A DNA stretch of 64,000 nt from positions 186,038,348 to 186,102,347 of the forward strand of contig CM024753.1 of NCBI GenBank assembly GCA_014218235.1, in the 5' to 3' direction. Numbering within the stretch: the stretch's first letter is position 1; each line of letters opens with the position of its first letter. A program made the position numbers and the translations under genes. Shown here one piece after another: positions 42,241-53,450 of this stretch. This DNA comes from Colocasia esculenta. Taxonomy: Eukaryota > Streptophyta > Magnoliopsida > Alismatales > Araceae. The notes beneath the pieces were generated by a model, which was not told the origin of the DNA, did not search any database, and saw nothing but the letters and a program-made list of their open reading frames with translations.

Positions 42241-44889
42241 ATGGCCCAGAAGGGAAAGGAGATCATTGAAGCCAGCGGGATGCCGCCGGTGGGAGCGAAA
42301 GCAGCGAAGTATCGGAGCTTCGAGGGTCTCCGAGAGCGCTTCCGGATAGGTGAGGAGTACGACATCGTCCTGATGCGTGAGGACGAGTCGTACCTAACCA
42401 CGAGGCTGGGGTGCTTCGTGCTTTCACTGGACCTGCTGGAGGCTGGTCTTCGGCTGCCGATGCCGGAGATTGCAAAGGAGCTGCTCCGGAGCTGGAAAGT
42501 GGCGCCTATTCAGCTGACGCCCACTCGTGGAGGACCATATTCGTCTTCTGCATCATATGCAGGAAGAGGAAGATCGAAGCGACTGCGAGATCTTCACTTC
42601 AGCCTGGCGTGCTCCCGTAGTCCGGGATGGGGATCGTGTACGTAAAACACTGTACAAACCGGATGCAGATCAACTTCTCGCCCCGACTGTCCAACAACAA
42701 GGGGTGGACAGGGCGCCTCTTCTCCGTGGGGCGAAGAAAGGGAGCGAACATCCCCGAGTGGGACTTCCCCGTGAGGGTGGTGGAGCCCTTGAGGAAGGCG
42801 GACATGACCCCTTTCTTGATTCGGGAGGCAGCCGCGGCCTCCCAGTCGCTGAACACGGTCGGGGTGAACCACGCCAAGGGGTACCTGACTGAGTACAAGC
42901 TTGTGAAATGCAAGCTTAGCCGTGCCTGGGGTAAGTCTTCTGCTGCTCTGCTCGTTTTCTTTTCTTACATACATGGGTTCTAACCCTTCTTCTGCTTCTT
43001 CTAGACGACGAAGAAATAGCTGCTGGTCGGGACCAGAAGGAGATGGAAAACTATGCCGAGATGATCCCCGTTAACCTTTGCTTAGTAAGGCTGGACGAGG
43101 GAGGCTCCGCGAAGGGGCCCGCGCAGAAAGCGAAGGCCGTGGCGAGAGGAAGTGCCGCGAAGGAGGCCGTTGAGACAGCGACGACCGCAGGGGCAGCTTC
43201 TCTCCCTCAACCGAAGAGGAAGGAGAAGCGCAAGGCGGCCTGGGTGGAGTCGCAGGCCGGGGGCCGCACCTTCGAAGAGGAGGTGTCCTACGAGCCCCGG
43301 GATCGCAAGAAGAAGAAGGCGACGAAGTCGATGCTGCACGTTGCAGAGAGCGCCGCAGCAGTGGAGGATGAAGAGGAGGATCTTGAGCCTCTGCTGGCTC
43401 GAAGCTCTCGCCAGCGTACGGGGACGCCCGAGGAGAGGGCGTCCGCAACTCCAGCTGTGGACCGTTCGAAGGCGGTCATGAAGATGTCCGCCGAGCTGGG
43501 CCTGATTATGGTCAGCGATGAATCGGACCGCTCCGGAGGGCGGGCGAAGTCGCCGGTGCGCGAGACCCAAGAAGTCCTGCCCGGTGAAGGGAGCGCCGAG
43601 CAGGGTGGCGCGCCAGACGAGGGCGCACAGCTCGGTGCCGAGGATGGGGCGGTCGCCACGGACTTCACTCCTGCGCCAGCAGCTGATTGCGGTTCTGATG
43701 AGGCAGTTCTTCCGAGGGGGGATATTCCGCAAGGAAGTGGAGACATCCTGCCCCCATGCCCCCTACCTCAGTGATCACTGAAGGCCGTGTAGTCGGCGAG
43801 GATGCAGCCGAGGTGATTGCTGAGGATATTGTAGTCGGCGAGAGTGCAGCCGCCCTCGAGGAGGAAAGCACTCAAGGTCTTGGAGATGCCGAGGAGGGCC
43901 TTGCAACAGCCTTTGCAGCATCCGTTACCGAAGACGGTGGGGAGGTGCGGCCGGTGGCAAGGTAGGAGGCCGTTGGGGCGGGTCGAGCTTCGGCTTCGAC
44001 AAGCGTTGTTGCCATGACCTCCGAGTCGGGCCGGCAGAAGGACCTTGTGATTGATGTCGCCCTGATCCCGTCTGCCACTGCTGCGGCTGGAGACAAAAGT
44101 TTCGGGGACGACGACAGGCCTCTGACAGAAGTGCTGCGCCGAAGACTCCGCGAGGTGCCCTCGGTGGCGGCGCTGGAGGCGACGCTTCGTCCTGTCGAAA
44201 TATCGCCAAGGAAGCTGCCCCCTAGCCCGACTGCCTCTTACCTTGAACGCCTAGCAAGGTGCCAGGACCTTCCCGCCGAAAGGACTCCGGAGGTGCAAAC
44301 AGAAGAATACCATCCCGAGAACCAAGATGATGATGTGGAGAGCGACGTCGATCTAGAGGCTCTTGTGGACGGGATATCCACATTGCTGGGCGTTTTGAAG
44401 GCTCTGGCTCCTCGGTCCCGGAAGCAGAAATACCTATACGAAGCGCAGTCGGCTTTCTGCAAGGAACTCACGGTGAGGCACAAGGCTCGCGAGGCGGATT
44501 TGGAGGAGGAGGTGAAGAACCTCAAGACTTCCCTTCAAACCTCGGAGCTGAATGTCGCAGTGGCCCGGGCCGAGAAGGAAGCTCTGGCCAAGGTGGTCTC
44601 AGATGCCGGGGTCCGTGCCGTGACGGATTACAAAACTGGATCTGATTATAAGGAGGAATTGGAGCAGTATGGGGCCCTTTGCTACAGAGTAGGTCTCAAC
44701 GCTGGGAGGGAGTTCGGAGAGAGCTTATCCTGGGTCGAGCGCGCCCGAGAAGCTTTCGAGGCCGCTGTTCGGGAGTGCAGGCGCCGGACCAATGATGCCC
44801 GCTTGGATGATGTGCGCTTCGCGCAATTCCAATCTGGGTGGATACCTTCTTCAGATGAAGGTGCTGGCCCTTCCGAACAGGCTCCTTAG
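42241..44889 (+). pseudogene. Element D antisense accessory ORF (PF04195-like, spliced)
   Basis: It starts at ATG 42241 (MAQKGKEIIE). Exon 1 has the family signature (LLEAGLRLPMPEI, VAPIQLTP, then SWRTIFVFCI after a frameshift near 42525) and VEPLRKADMTPFLIREAA. There is a TAG at 42618. A 74-bp intron 42931-43004 (GTAAGT...TTCTAG) is phase 1; splicing restores the frame into 43005 onward (DEEIAAGRDQKEMENY). Exon 2 is charged and Lys/Arg/Glu-rich to a stop at 43774. Another frameshift near 43750 leads to a frame running through a TAG at 43963-43965 to the coiled-coil C terminus (EADLEEEVKNLKTSLQTSEL) ending at 44889. Intact it would be ~850 aa. Biochemical function unknown. It converges on pol, 311 bp apart. 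Confidence 0.8.
42931..43004 (+). other. Intron in the element D accessory ORF
   Basis: 74 bp, donor GGGGTAAGT, pyrimidine-rich tract and acceptor TTCTAG. The flanking frames match only after its removal (phase 1). A phase-1 intron of 71 bp sits at the equivalent place in element E. Confidence 0.8.
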
Positions 44890-45200
44890 GTTTTTCCTGT
44901 TCCATGTCCTTCTTATACTTTCTTTTTGTAACCGCGGCCAAGAAGGGCCTGTATGTAAGCAAAAACTTTTGTAAATGAAATCTTCTGCTCATGAGCTTGT
45001 CTTATAGCTTCACTTTCTCTATCTTCTCCCTTTTTGTTGGTTGTTCCTGCTCGGATCGGAATCCGTTAGCTTCATAAGTGTTGCATGTAAGACGCGGATC
45101 GTTGGGAACCGTAAAAGAGGTTCCGATCAGGTGTGTACGCCAAATGCTTATGAAACAACAGGAGTAGGGAGGAGAGAGGTAGGATGCTGAAAGAAGGCTT
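44890..45200. other. Gap between convergent accessory ORF and pol of element D
   Basis: 311 bp, no ORF. Probably holds the 3' end of the antisense transcript (AATGAAATC near 44976 is a weak poly(A) signal). Confidence 0.4.
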
Positions 45201-48200
45201 TTATAAATGATAAGCCTTAAGATTAGAGACATGCCAAGTCCTGGGTATGGCTTCGCCACTAGGGGTAGTTAGCTTATATGATTCTTTTCCGAGGACATGG
45301 GTGACCTGATAAGGTCCTTCCCATTTGATGGCAAGTTTGCCGACTGCTCTTCGGGGGTCCGAAGCCAAACAGCTGCGCAAGACCAAATCTCCCACGTTGA
45401 ACCGCCTTTCCTTGACTCGCGCATTATAATACTGTGCGAGTCGTTGCTGGTAAGAAAGGAGGCGAATGTTGGCGTCGCTTTGTCGTTCGCCAAGCATGTC
45501 CAAGTTTTCCCGAAGAGCATGGTTATTGGCGGCTTCGTCGAAGTGGGTTGTTCGGATGGTTGGAAGGGCTATTTCCAGAGGTACAACTGCTTCCGAGCCG
45601 TAGGCCAAGTGGAAAGGTGTTTCCCCTGTAGCTACCCGAGCAGTCGTTCGGTGACACCAAAGGACGTTCGGGAGCTCGTCAATCCATGATCCACCTGCAG
45701 CCTCCACTCTTGTGTGGATCCCGTGCAGCAGTGTTCGGTTGGTGTTTTCAACCAAACTGTTAGCCTGGGGATGAGCCACAGAGGTGAAGTGGTTGTAGAT
45801 CCCGAGCTCGGCGCATTTCTGCTTGAAGAAGGTGCTGTCGAATTGCTTTCCGTTGTCAGAGGTGATCACCCTTGGGATGCCAAACCTGCAGAGAAGGTTC
45901 TTCCAGACGAACTTCCATGCGACTTGTTCGGTGATTGTGGCAACGGGTTCGGCCTCGATCCATTTGGTGAAGTAATCGATGGCCACGAACAGAAACTTCT
46001 TCCGCCCCTGGGCCTCTGGGAAGGGACCCAGGATATCAATGCCCCATCTGGCGAAAGGGCGTGGCTCGAACAGGCTGTGAAGCTGTTCGGCAGGCTGCTT
46101 GATAAGTTCTCCGAACTTTTGGCATTCTGGACATTTCCTGACAAAGGACATGCAATCCTTCTGAAGAGAAGGCCACCAGAACCCTGCTCGGATAATGCTG
46201 CGTGCTAGCGTTCTGCCCCCCAGGTGGCTTCCGCACAGCCCCTCATGAACTTCTTCTGTGGCCGCAAGGGCCTCCTCAGGATTGATGCATCGTAGAAGAG
46301 GTCTTGCAAGGGACCGTTGGTACAGCTTGCCTTCTACGAGGGTGAAATGTTGAGAACACATCCTGACTTTCCGAGCTTCACCCTGTTCGGGCGGAAGCTC
46401 ACCCCGGAGTAAGTACGCCAAGAGAGGGTCCACCCAACTCGGAGTTGGTGGGCTCGTTTCTATGGCTGCTACATCTACCTCCGTGCTCGGTAAGGCGATC
46501 TCTTCAATAAACACGAAGCGGGAAGGGGCGATGTCACCTGAAGATGCCAGTTTGGCCAGCACATCAGCTCGCGCATTCTGCTCCCGTGGAACATGTATAA
46601 CTTCGAAGTATACGAGGCCCTCTGCCTGACTCTTGACCTGTTGGAGGTATTGAGCCATGAGGGGTTCCCTCGCTCCGAACTGTCCTCCCACCTGGCTGGC
46701 AACCAACTGGGAGTCACTAAAGACTCTAAGCCGAATGGCTCCAAGGTGTTTAGCCATGCGGATACCGGACAACAAAGCTTCGTATTCGGCCACGTTGTTA
46801 GAGGCCGGAAAGCGGAAACGGAGAGCGTATTGGAACTCTAACCCCTCCGGGGAGGTGAGGACCAAACCCGCTCCACTTTCGGTGACACAAGAGGACCCGT
46901 CAACGTAAAGCTCCCATGGGGGTTCGTCTACCAACGGTGGATCCTGCTCGGCCGGAAGGGTACATTCTGCCACAAAGTCTGCTAGCGCCTGCGCTTTGAC
47001 CGCCGTCCTCGGTTGAAAGCTGATGTCGAACTCACCAAGCTCTATCACCCACTTAACCAACCTGCCGGATGCCTCCGGCCGCTGAAGGATGGATTTCAGC
47101 GGCTGATCGGTTAGAATTGTAACGGAATGGGCCTGAAAATAGGGCCTAAGCTTTCGAGCAGCCGTGACGAGAGCAAGGGCGAGTTTTTCTGCTTTGGGGT
47201 ACCTCCTTTCAGCTTCTTGGAGGACCTTGCTGATGTAGTATACTGGATGCTGCGCCGCTCCCACTTCTCTGATCAAGACTGCACTGATGGAGTGTTCGGT
47301 GACCGAAAGGTACACGAACAGAGGTTCCCCGAGCACAGGCTTTGAGAGAACAGGAGGGGCTCCCAAGTATGCCTTCAGCTCGGTGAAGGCAGCCTCGCAT
47401 TCTTCAGTCCACCGTACTTGCCCCCCTTGCTTCGAGGCGCTTTTAGGGCCTCGGAGCAACTTGAAGAAGTTAAAACTTCTTTCTGCTGCTCGGGACATGA
47501 ACCAGTTCAGTGCAGCAAGACGTTCTGTCAGACGTTGGACGTCGCGCACTGTCTTTGGACTGCTCATCTCAAGCACGGCTTGGATTTTCTCCGGGTTTGC
47601 CTCTATTCCTCTGTTTGACACGAGGAAACCGAGGAACTTGCCCGACCGAACACCAAACGCGCACTTGGCAAGGTTGAGCTTCATATTGTACTTTCGCAGA
47701 GTTGCGAAAGTTTCCTGGAGGTCGAAAATGTGGTCAGTGCTCGGAAGCATTTTGACCAGCATGTCATCCACATAGACTTCCATGTTGCACCCGATCTGCT
47801 GCTCGAACATCTTGTTGACCAGCCGTTGGTAAGTCGCGCCCGTGTTCTTTAGACCGAAAGGCATTATGGTAAAACAGTATAAGCCTAGGTCTGTGACGAA
47901 CGTCGTGGCGTCTTGATCCGGAGGATGCATACTGATCTGGTGGTAACCAGAGTAGGCATCCAAAAAGCTGAGAAGCTCGTGTCCGGAAGCAGCACCCACC
48001 AGCTGGTCAATGCGCGGCAGGGGGAAGTTGTCCTTGGGCGTTGCTTTATTGAGATATTTGTAATCTACGCACACACACCATTTACCATTGGCCTTGCGTA
48101 CGAGGACCACGTTGGAGATCCATCTTGGATATTGGGCTTCTCGGAGGAGCCCAACAGTTCGGCTCTTGACTACGTGATCCTGAATCACGGTCTGCCGTTC

Positions 48201-49166
48201 TCGGTTCACAGGTCGCCTCCTTTGCTGAACTGGTGGGATCCGGGGATCCAGGCGGAGGCGATGGACCATTACCTCCGGGGGGATGCCCGGGAGCTCATCA
48301 TCAGACCAGGAGAACACATCCAAATTGGCCAGCAGGAAGGCTGTGTAGCGCTGTTGCTCGGCCTCTGTAAGCAAGGCGCCAATATATAGGACGTGTTCGG
48401 GGTCTTCGTCTACCTGGATGGGGATTAAATCTTCAGCAGGGGTTCCTCGGCTGGTGGAAGGTTGATCGGTCGCTGGAGGGGCTGGATCAGTGAGTGGTTG
48501 CTTGTCCCTTAAGGAGAGAACATAGCAACGGCGAGACTCGCGCTGACACCCGAGCACTTCGCCGACTCCGCTCGGAGTAGGAAACTTCATCTTCTGATGG
48601 AGTGACGAAGGTACTGCTTTTATACGCCCGATCAGACCTCTGCCGAGGATGGCGTTGTATCCAGGCATGTTGTTGATGACCAAGAAGTCAACAATCTTGG
48701 TCACAACCCTTGGAGCCGTCCCTAAGGTGATTGGGAGGCGAACCCTTCCCATGGGCTGGACCGAAACTCCCGAAAAGCCAAACAAAGGCGAGTTTATAGG
48801 GGTGAGTTGGTCGGTTCTCAGGCCCATGAGGACAAAACAGTCGTAAGCCAAGACATCGGGGGTGCTTCCATTATCCACCAGAATCCGGCGCACATTACAG
48901 TAGTTGATGGTGGCCGAAATGACCAACGCATCGGTGTGTGGGGTCGTAACCCCTACAAGATCTTCGTCCGAGAAGGTTATAGCCTCCTCGGGCTGTGCGC
49001 GTGCAGGGCTAGTGGGATATGGGGCCGGCCGAGGTGCAGAGGGCCTATCTACGACATGCACTCGACTTGCGTAGTCATGTCGGCTTCGAGTGCTTTCGCC
49101 GCCTGTGTCGAAGCCTCCCGCGATCACGTTGATCTCCTGCCCATTGGGCTCGTTGTTGATCGGCTA
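45201..49166 (-). pseudogene. Element D pol: protease, RT, two RNase H domains, integrase
   Basis: An uninterrupted frame of 1308 residues from 49127 to a stop at 45201. Protease Asp is in VDNGST (residue 85). RT has VDYKYLNKATPKDNFPLPRID (353-373), FLDAYSGYHQI (388-398) and the YVDD box (452-455). RNase H of the usual type lies at about 600-720. A second, archaeal-type RNase H follows (YVDGSS 741, EYEALL 781, FSDSQL 803, ARADVLAKLA 852). Integrase has H961/H968/C999/C1002 and D1031, D1091, E1127, all present. The frame is continuous with gag but separated by TAG at 49164-49166 after ERTPE; the following residues PINNEPNGQEINVIAGGF show the coding frame persists. The enzyme core could in principle be active if translated. 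Confidence 0.9.
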
Positions 49167-50696
49167 CTCGGGAGTACGCTCTCGGCGTCTGGGGCGCTCT
49201 TCATTCCGACGCACGAACCGTCCAAGATAGCCGCGCTTGATAAGGTCTTCGATTTCGTCCTTAAGCTGGCGGCACTCGGAGGTGTCATGGCCGTGGTCGC
49301 GATGAAAGCGACAGTACTTGTTCTGATCGCGCTTCCGGGGGTCGGAGCGCATCCTCTGTGGCCACCGAACAAATCCTTCGTTCCTGATCTCTGTCAGGAT
49401 CTGTTCGGGTGCTACGGTGAGGGGGGTGTAGTTGGTGAAGGGGCGCGGCCGACGCGGAGAATCACCATTGCGTCGTTCCTTCTTCCAATCTCAGTCGGAA
49501 CCGTTTTCGGAAGGGCGCTTCTTATCCGACTGCTCCCCCTGCTCGGCCCTACTCGTTGCTAGACTCTCCTCGCAAGCTGCGTGGCGCTGTGCGATGGAAA
49601 GCAGCTCGGCGAGGGTAGTGGGTTGCTGGACGCCGAGGGTCCTCTGCAAAAATCCATCGCGGGTGCCCTGAATAAGGGCACTGGTTGCCAGAGGGACGTC
49701 CAGGCGCGAGATGCGAAGCGCCTCTGTTCGGAACCTCTTGACGAAGTCCCAGAGTGCCTCGCCTTTCTTCTGGCGCACGGCCAGGAGAGAAGCCGCCGTT
49801 CGCGGCTGCGACCTTCCGCCAAGGAAGTTGTCCTGGAAGGACTTCTTCAGTTGGCGGAAGGAGGTGATGGAGCCCGCAGGGAGGGTTTTGAACCAGGCCC
49901 TGGCGGTCTCCTTGAGGGTTGCAGGGAAGGCCCTGCGCTTGGCCGCATCTGATGCTCCGTGGAACACCATGTGCGACTCGAAGCCATGGATGTGGTCAGC
50001 TGGGTCAGTAGTGTCGTCGTAGGGCGCGATGGTGGGCAGGGAGAGCTTGGAAGGGACCTGAGCTTCCAGGATCTCCCTGCTGAAAGGGGAGCGGAAGTCC
50101 AAGTCGTCTTCCGCTGGAGCTTTCCCCTCCGCGCGCTGAACCATCGTGTCCACGCGGCACTCGAGGTCGACCACACGTCGCAGGCGCCTGGCGAGTTCCT
50201 GTTCGGAGTTGGCGGGACCCCCTCGTTCGGACGCGTGGGAGTTGCCTCCCACGACCGATCGTGGCGGACGGGGGGAGGCGACAGAGCGACGGGGCGAATG
50301 CCCACGGCATTCTGGCGCCCGCTCCTCGGACGGGGCTCGATGTGATCGACGCAGTGAGTCTGCCTGCTGCTCCTGAGGCGCCGGGAGGACGCGAGAGCGC
50401 CGATGTGACGACTCCGCCTGCCGCTCTCGCGACAGAGGGACCGCCGGGGCCGGTGGTCCAGCCAACTGGGCCTGCAGGGCGAGGCAGACACCTGTCAACT
50501 GCTGCATTTGCTCTCGAAGTTCTGCCACCTCGAGAGCTGTTGCCGGCACAGCGGCAACTGGCATGGGGACGTCGTTGGTAACTCCGGGAGGGGCGATGGC
50601 GACGTCCACAGGGGGGGAGCAAGAGTCCCCTCGTGACTGACGGGATCTCGTTGCCCTACTCCCCACATTCTGGTATGAGGATCGTCCGCGAGCCAT
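49167..50696 (-). pseudogene. Element D gag
   Basis: It starts at ATG 50696, 11 bases inside the primer site. 401 residues run to a TGA at 49491-49493. An Arg/Ser-rich N terminus with a leucine-rich coil (VAELREQMQQLTGVCLAL) precedes the capsid domain (about residues 225-365, AWFKTLPAGSITSFRQL and LGGRSQPRTAASLLAVRQ). The same frame then continues 49490-49167 with a zinc-binding CRFHRDHGHDTSEC, the unusual C-x2-H-type knuckle of Tat gag. TGA is one C-to-T step from CGA, and the later TAG one step from CAG, so gag-pol was probably a single ~1,830-codon frame. Confidence 0.85.
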
Positions 50697-50706
50697 GGCT
50701 ACGTCG

Positions 50707-50724
50707 TTCCCACAGACGGCGCCA
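50707..50724 (-). other. Element D primer-binding site
   Basis: The minus strand reads TGGCGCCGTCTGTGGGAA two bases from the 5' LTR. This is the primer site typical of Tat elements; its TGGCGCCG start matches tRNA-Asp-type sites (tRNA identity by memory). Confidence 0.8.
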
Positions 50725-50726
50725 AA

Positions 50727-51447
50727 TGTGTTGGTGTAATCCTGTTTGGGCCGGAACCAAACGAGCCTCCACTAGAGTGAACTGGGAAGACGGACGCCGG
50801 TGCGGACGGGAGCCTGCAAGACCAGAAATGGATCAGGGGGCCCGGTGAAGACCGGGGTAACCCTCCGATGCCTAAGTCAGTCAAGAGCTTGCAAGGCAGG
50901 GGGTTTCAGAGTATGAGAGTGTGTTCGTGTGAGAGAGGGCGTACCGGTGCATGGTACTGTACCTGTATTTTTATAGGCGTTGGTGCCAAGACGAACGTGC
51001 GTAACGTTGGTAGATCGTGCCTGAAAAGGCGCCTTGATGGGTGCGCATAACGGGAGGAGTTACGCGCTCAGGTGCCCGTTGGGATGCCAGGCAGTTCGTG
51101 CCTCTTGATGATGGAGCGCGTGGCCTGGGGCAGTTATAACCGCGGCGTAAGCCCAAGAACTTACTCGGCACCCTCTGGACACACCTTCCGAGCAGGTGAA
51201 CCACATGGGGCTCGAACGTGCTGTTCGGTGATATCCAGGGTTGTACCGCGCAGCAGGATTGATGCTCCTGTTCGGAAGCCGTCCACTGACGAGCTCGGCA
51301 ACGCTCCGCTAGGGGTGACTGGCGCGTGGGCCCCCTTGCATCTAATCCACACGGAGGCGTGGGACCGTACGGAGAGGTCACGTCAAAAGGAAATGCGCTG
51401 ATGGGCCCTGACGCAATGGGCTTAGGTGACAGAAAACAACCACCACA
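50727..51447 (-). repeat. Element D 5' LTR
   Basis: 721 bp, TGTGTTGG...ACCACCACA. TATAAAAATA on the minus strand at 50975-50966 serves as element promoter. Confidence 0.9.
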
Positions 51448-51452
51448 TATAT

Positions 51453-52290
51453 TATATTTATGTTCATAGTTCTGCACTAGCTTTTGTTCACTTGCTTATA
51501 TATATGACTTTGTTATATTTTTTTTTTCTTAACCCTTTCGAGTCTCGACTTATGATTGTCGATTCAAAATTCGAATATATTAGAAGGATTCTAATATATC
51601 AGATACTAAATCGTTACAAGGCCTCCCCCATCTCGGCTGTCGGGGTGTTTTTCTAATTCGAATTGTTTCTGCCGAGGCCCTCTGTGTGCCTGTGGCTACG
51701 CTAGCTATGTAATCGGAGCGTGTGAACAATAGAATGACTCGTCTCTTTCTGTGTGTCTGCTCCTCCTTTCCTTAATTCGTCAGGTTTGAGAGGAAGATTC
51801 CTACTTATGAATCTATTTATCCACTTCTTCGCCCACAGCATTTTGAACATTAACATATCATGTATATGTAATAGGGAGAGAGAAGGTGGGTTATGTTTCG
51901 GGTGGGGGAGGGGTTCATGCAAGTAACTCTGTAGTCTGTACTGTGGTCATTGTCAAAAAAAAAAAAAAAACTCTACAGTGTGGTATGGAAGTGTGTTGGT
52001 CTCTGGGTTACTACGTACGTACTTTCCAAACTTTTTCCTTTATCTTTTTTCTTTTCCGCCGTGTGACGAATCTCTTGTGAACTGTGCATGGAGACACAGC
52101 GTCCTGTACTGTGTGAGAGACCTCCTCTCAGCCTTCGGGGGAAGGAGAGGGGGGGAAGTTGAAAGCTGCTGTCTCGTCCCTTAGAACTCGCGGAAGAGGG
52201 GGAGGAGGTAGGGAGTGGTCTTTCTCTTCTTTCTTTTTTTTTGACAAGGTAAAGACGGATATCTCATTATGTTTTTCTCTTCTTTCACAT
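51453..52290. other. Intergenic DNA right of element D
   Basis: Continues the interrupted target of D. AT-rich to ~52100; a poly(A) run at 51954-51971; a purine-rich stretch at 52130-52215. No gene recognised. Confidence 0.5.
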
Positions 52291-52456
52291 GAGAAAGATT
52301 TTGTGTATTTTTAAAAATACATAAAGTGTAAATCACATGAATAATTAATTTATGTGATATCATCCACATGAGTTGATAATTTATGTGACATCTAAAAAGA
52401 TAGTATCACATGGATTAATTATCTATATAAATTATACTTTTAAAAGTCCAAAAATC
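52291..52456. mobile_element. Mutator-like MITE, 166 bp
   Basis: Starts GAGAAAGATTTTGTG and ends CCAAAAATCT. Flanks CTTTCACAT (52282-52290) and TTTTCACAT (52457-52465) give a 9-bp TSD with one mismatch. Internal ATCACATGAATAATTAAT and ATGTGACATCT are shared with the MITEs at 57148 and 57920. Confidence 0.75.
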
Positions 52457-52479
52457 TTTTCACATAGACCGCTTGTTGC

Positions 52480-53450
52480 TCCAGCTGGCTGGCCGCTTGT
52501 GGGTGTCGCCGGGCTGACGCCTTTGGGAAGGTGACAAAAACACGTGAAAGTCTCGTTGGCTTTTAAATTATTGTGTTTGTGCGGGGGAGGAGATCACGGC
52601 CGCGCCCCTGCAGAGTGGAGCCGGGGCCTCCCTGCTACTCGAGAGCAGAAGGACGAAAGGTAGTGGGTTTAGGTTTTGGCGTCTTGTTGCACCTGCGGCC
52701 AACGCCAGGTGGGGGCGGGGGTGGAAGAGATGTGGCGGTGGTCTGCGAACACAGTACATGCATGTTCCCCGTTCAAGGCCGGGGCTGGCCTGGAACTGGA
52801 GGAACACCGCCGCCTGTGACCAGTGGGTGGTGGTGGTCAGCGTTCACAGGTGGGCAGGCTGTAGGGCTGAGAGCTAATCCAGCGCATGCAGGGCTAGCTG
52901 CAGGTTGGTTTATAGCGCCGGTGGCGGACCCGGTCACCCCGGCGCTGCTCAACCATCTCCTCCACTTCCCCGCCTTCACCACCCCCGCCAAGCCCTGCGG
53001 GGCGTGGCGCAGGTCACGAGTGCAACACCCACTCTGGATCATCGTCGGGGCCGCGCTGGCAGTACGTACGGGGGGTCTTGCGATTTTAACCGTGACGAGC
53101 ATGACGCAGGTCGAGGACGACGAAGGAGACAGGCGGCCGAGAGCACGAGGTGGCGAGGGTGTGCTGTGGGGTGGAGCGGTGGTGGTTTGTGGAGTGGGGG
53201 GTGGTGCACCACTGCACCTTCCCCACCGCCGGACGTATTCGGACGAGAGACCCGCCAGAGCCCCATATCTAAATCCGCTCCTTCGTCCGTGCTGCTCAGC
53301 GCTCGGACGACTGTCAGGTCTGCGTGTCTGCGAAGATCGCGTTCTTCCAGGAGCCACCACAGGAGTCATTCCCGCCCGCCAGTCCACTAGCCCGCTGCCA
53401 CTGTGCAGTGGTGGGTACGAGGGCAAGCTCGCTCGCCAATATAAAACATT
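52480..53450. other. GC-rich block with long open frames on both strands, unidentified
   Basis: Open frames of 294 codons (plus, 52573-53457) and 273 codons (minus, 53594-52773) overlap almost completely, as expected by chance in GC-rich DNA. Neither shows a family motif. The block contrasts sharply with the AT-rich DNA on both sides, so it may be a decayed gene exon, a CpG island or a captured fragment. I do not call a gene. Confidence 0.35.

Larger units (their letters stand above)
41062..51447 (-). mobile_element. Element D: structurally complete Tat-lineage Ty3/gypsy retrotransposon
   Basis: 10,386 bp with LTRs 41062-41780 and 50727-51447, TSD TATAT, primer site at 50707-50724 and a purine tract GGCATGGGGGGCAAA (minus strand) beside the 3' LTR at 41781-41795. 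The minus strand codes for gag-protease-RT-RNase H-second RNase H-integrase; between integrase and the 3' LTR lies a plus-strand (antisense) accessory ORF. The second RNase H and the antisense ORF are known hallmarks of the Tat lineage (RIRE2, Cinful, Grande, Retand types). I count roughly 30 differences between the LTRs (4-5%), mostly transitions, so the insertion is moderately old. Confidence 0.92.

Noticed and set aside
43071..43746. Minus-strand frames over the accessory ORF of element D
   Set aside because: They are mirror frames of the charged plus-strand ORF; the plus strand has the family signature and in-frame intron.
49164..49166. Firm call of programmed stop-codon readthrough in element D
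   Set aside because: The following bases are not a classic readthrough context and the gag already contains another stop (49491), so simple C-to-T decay is more likely; kept only as a question.
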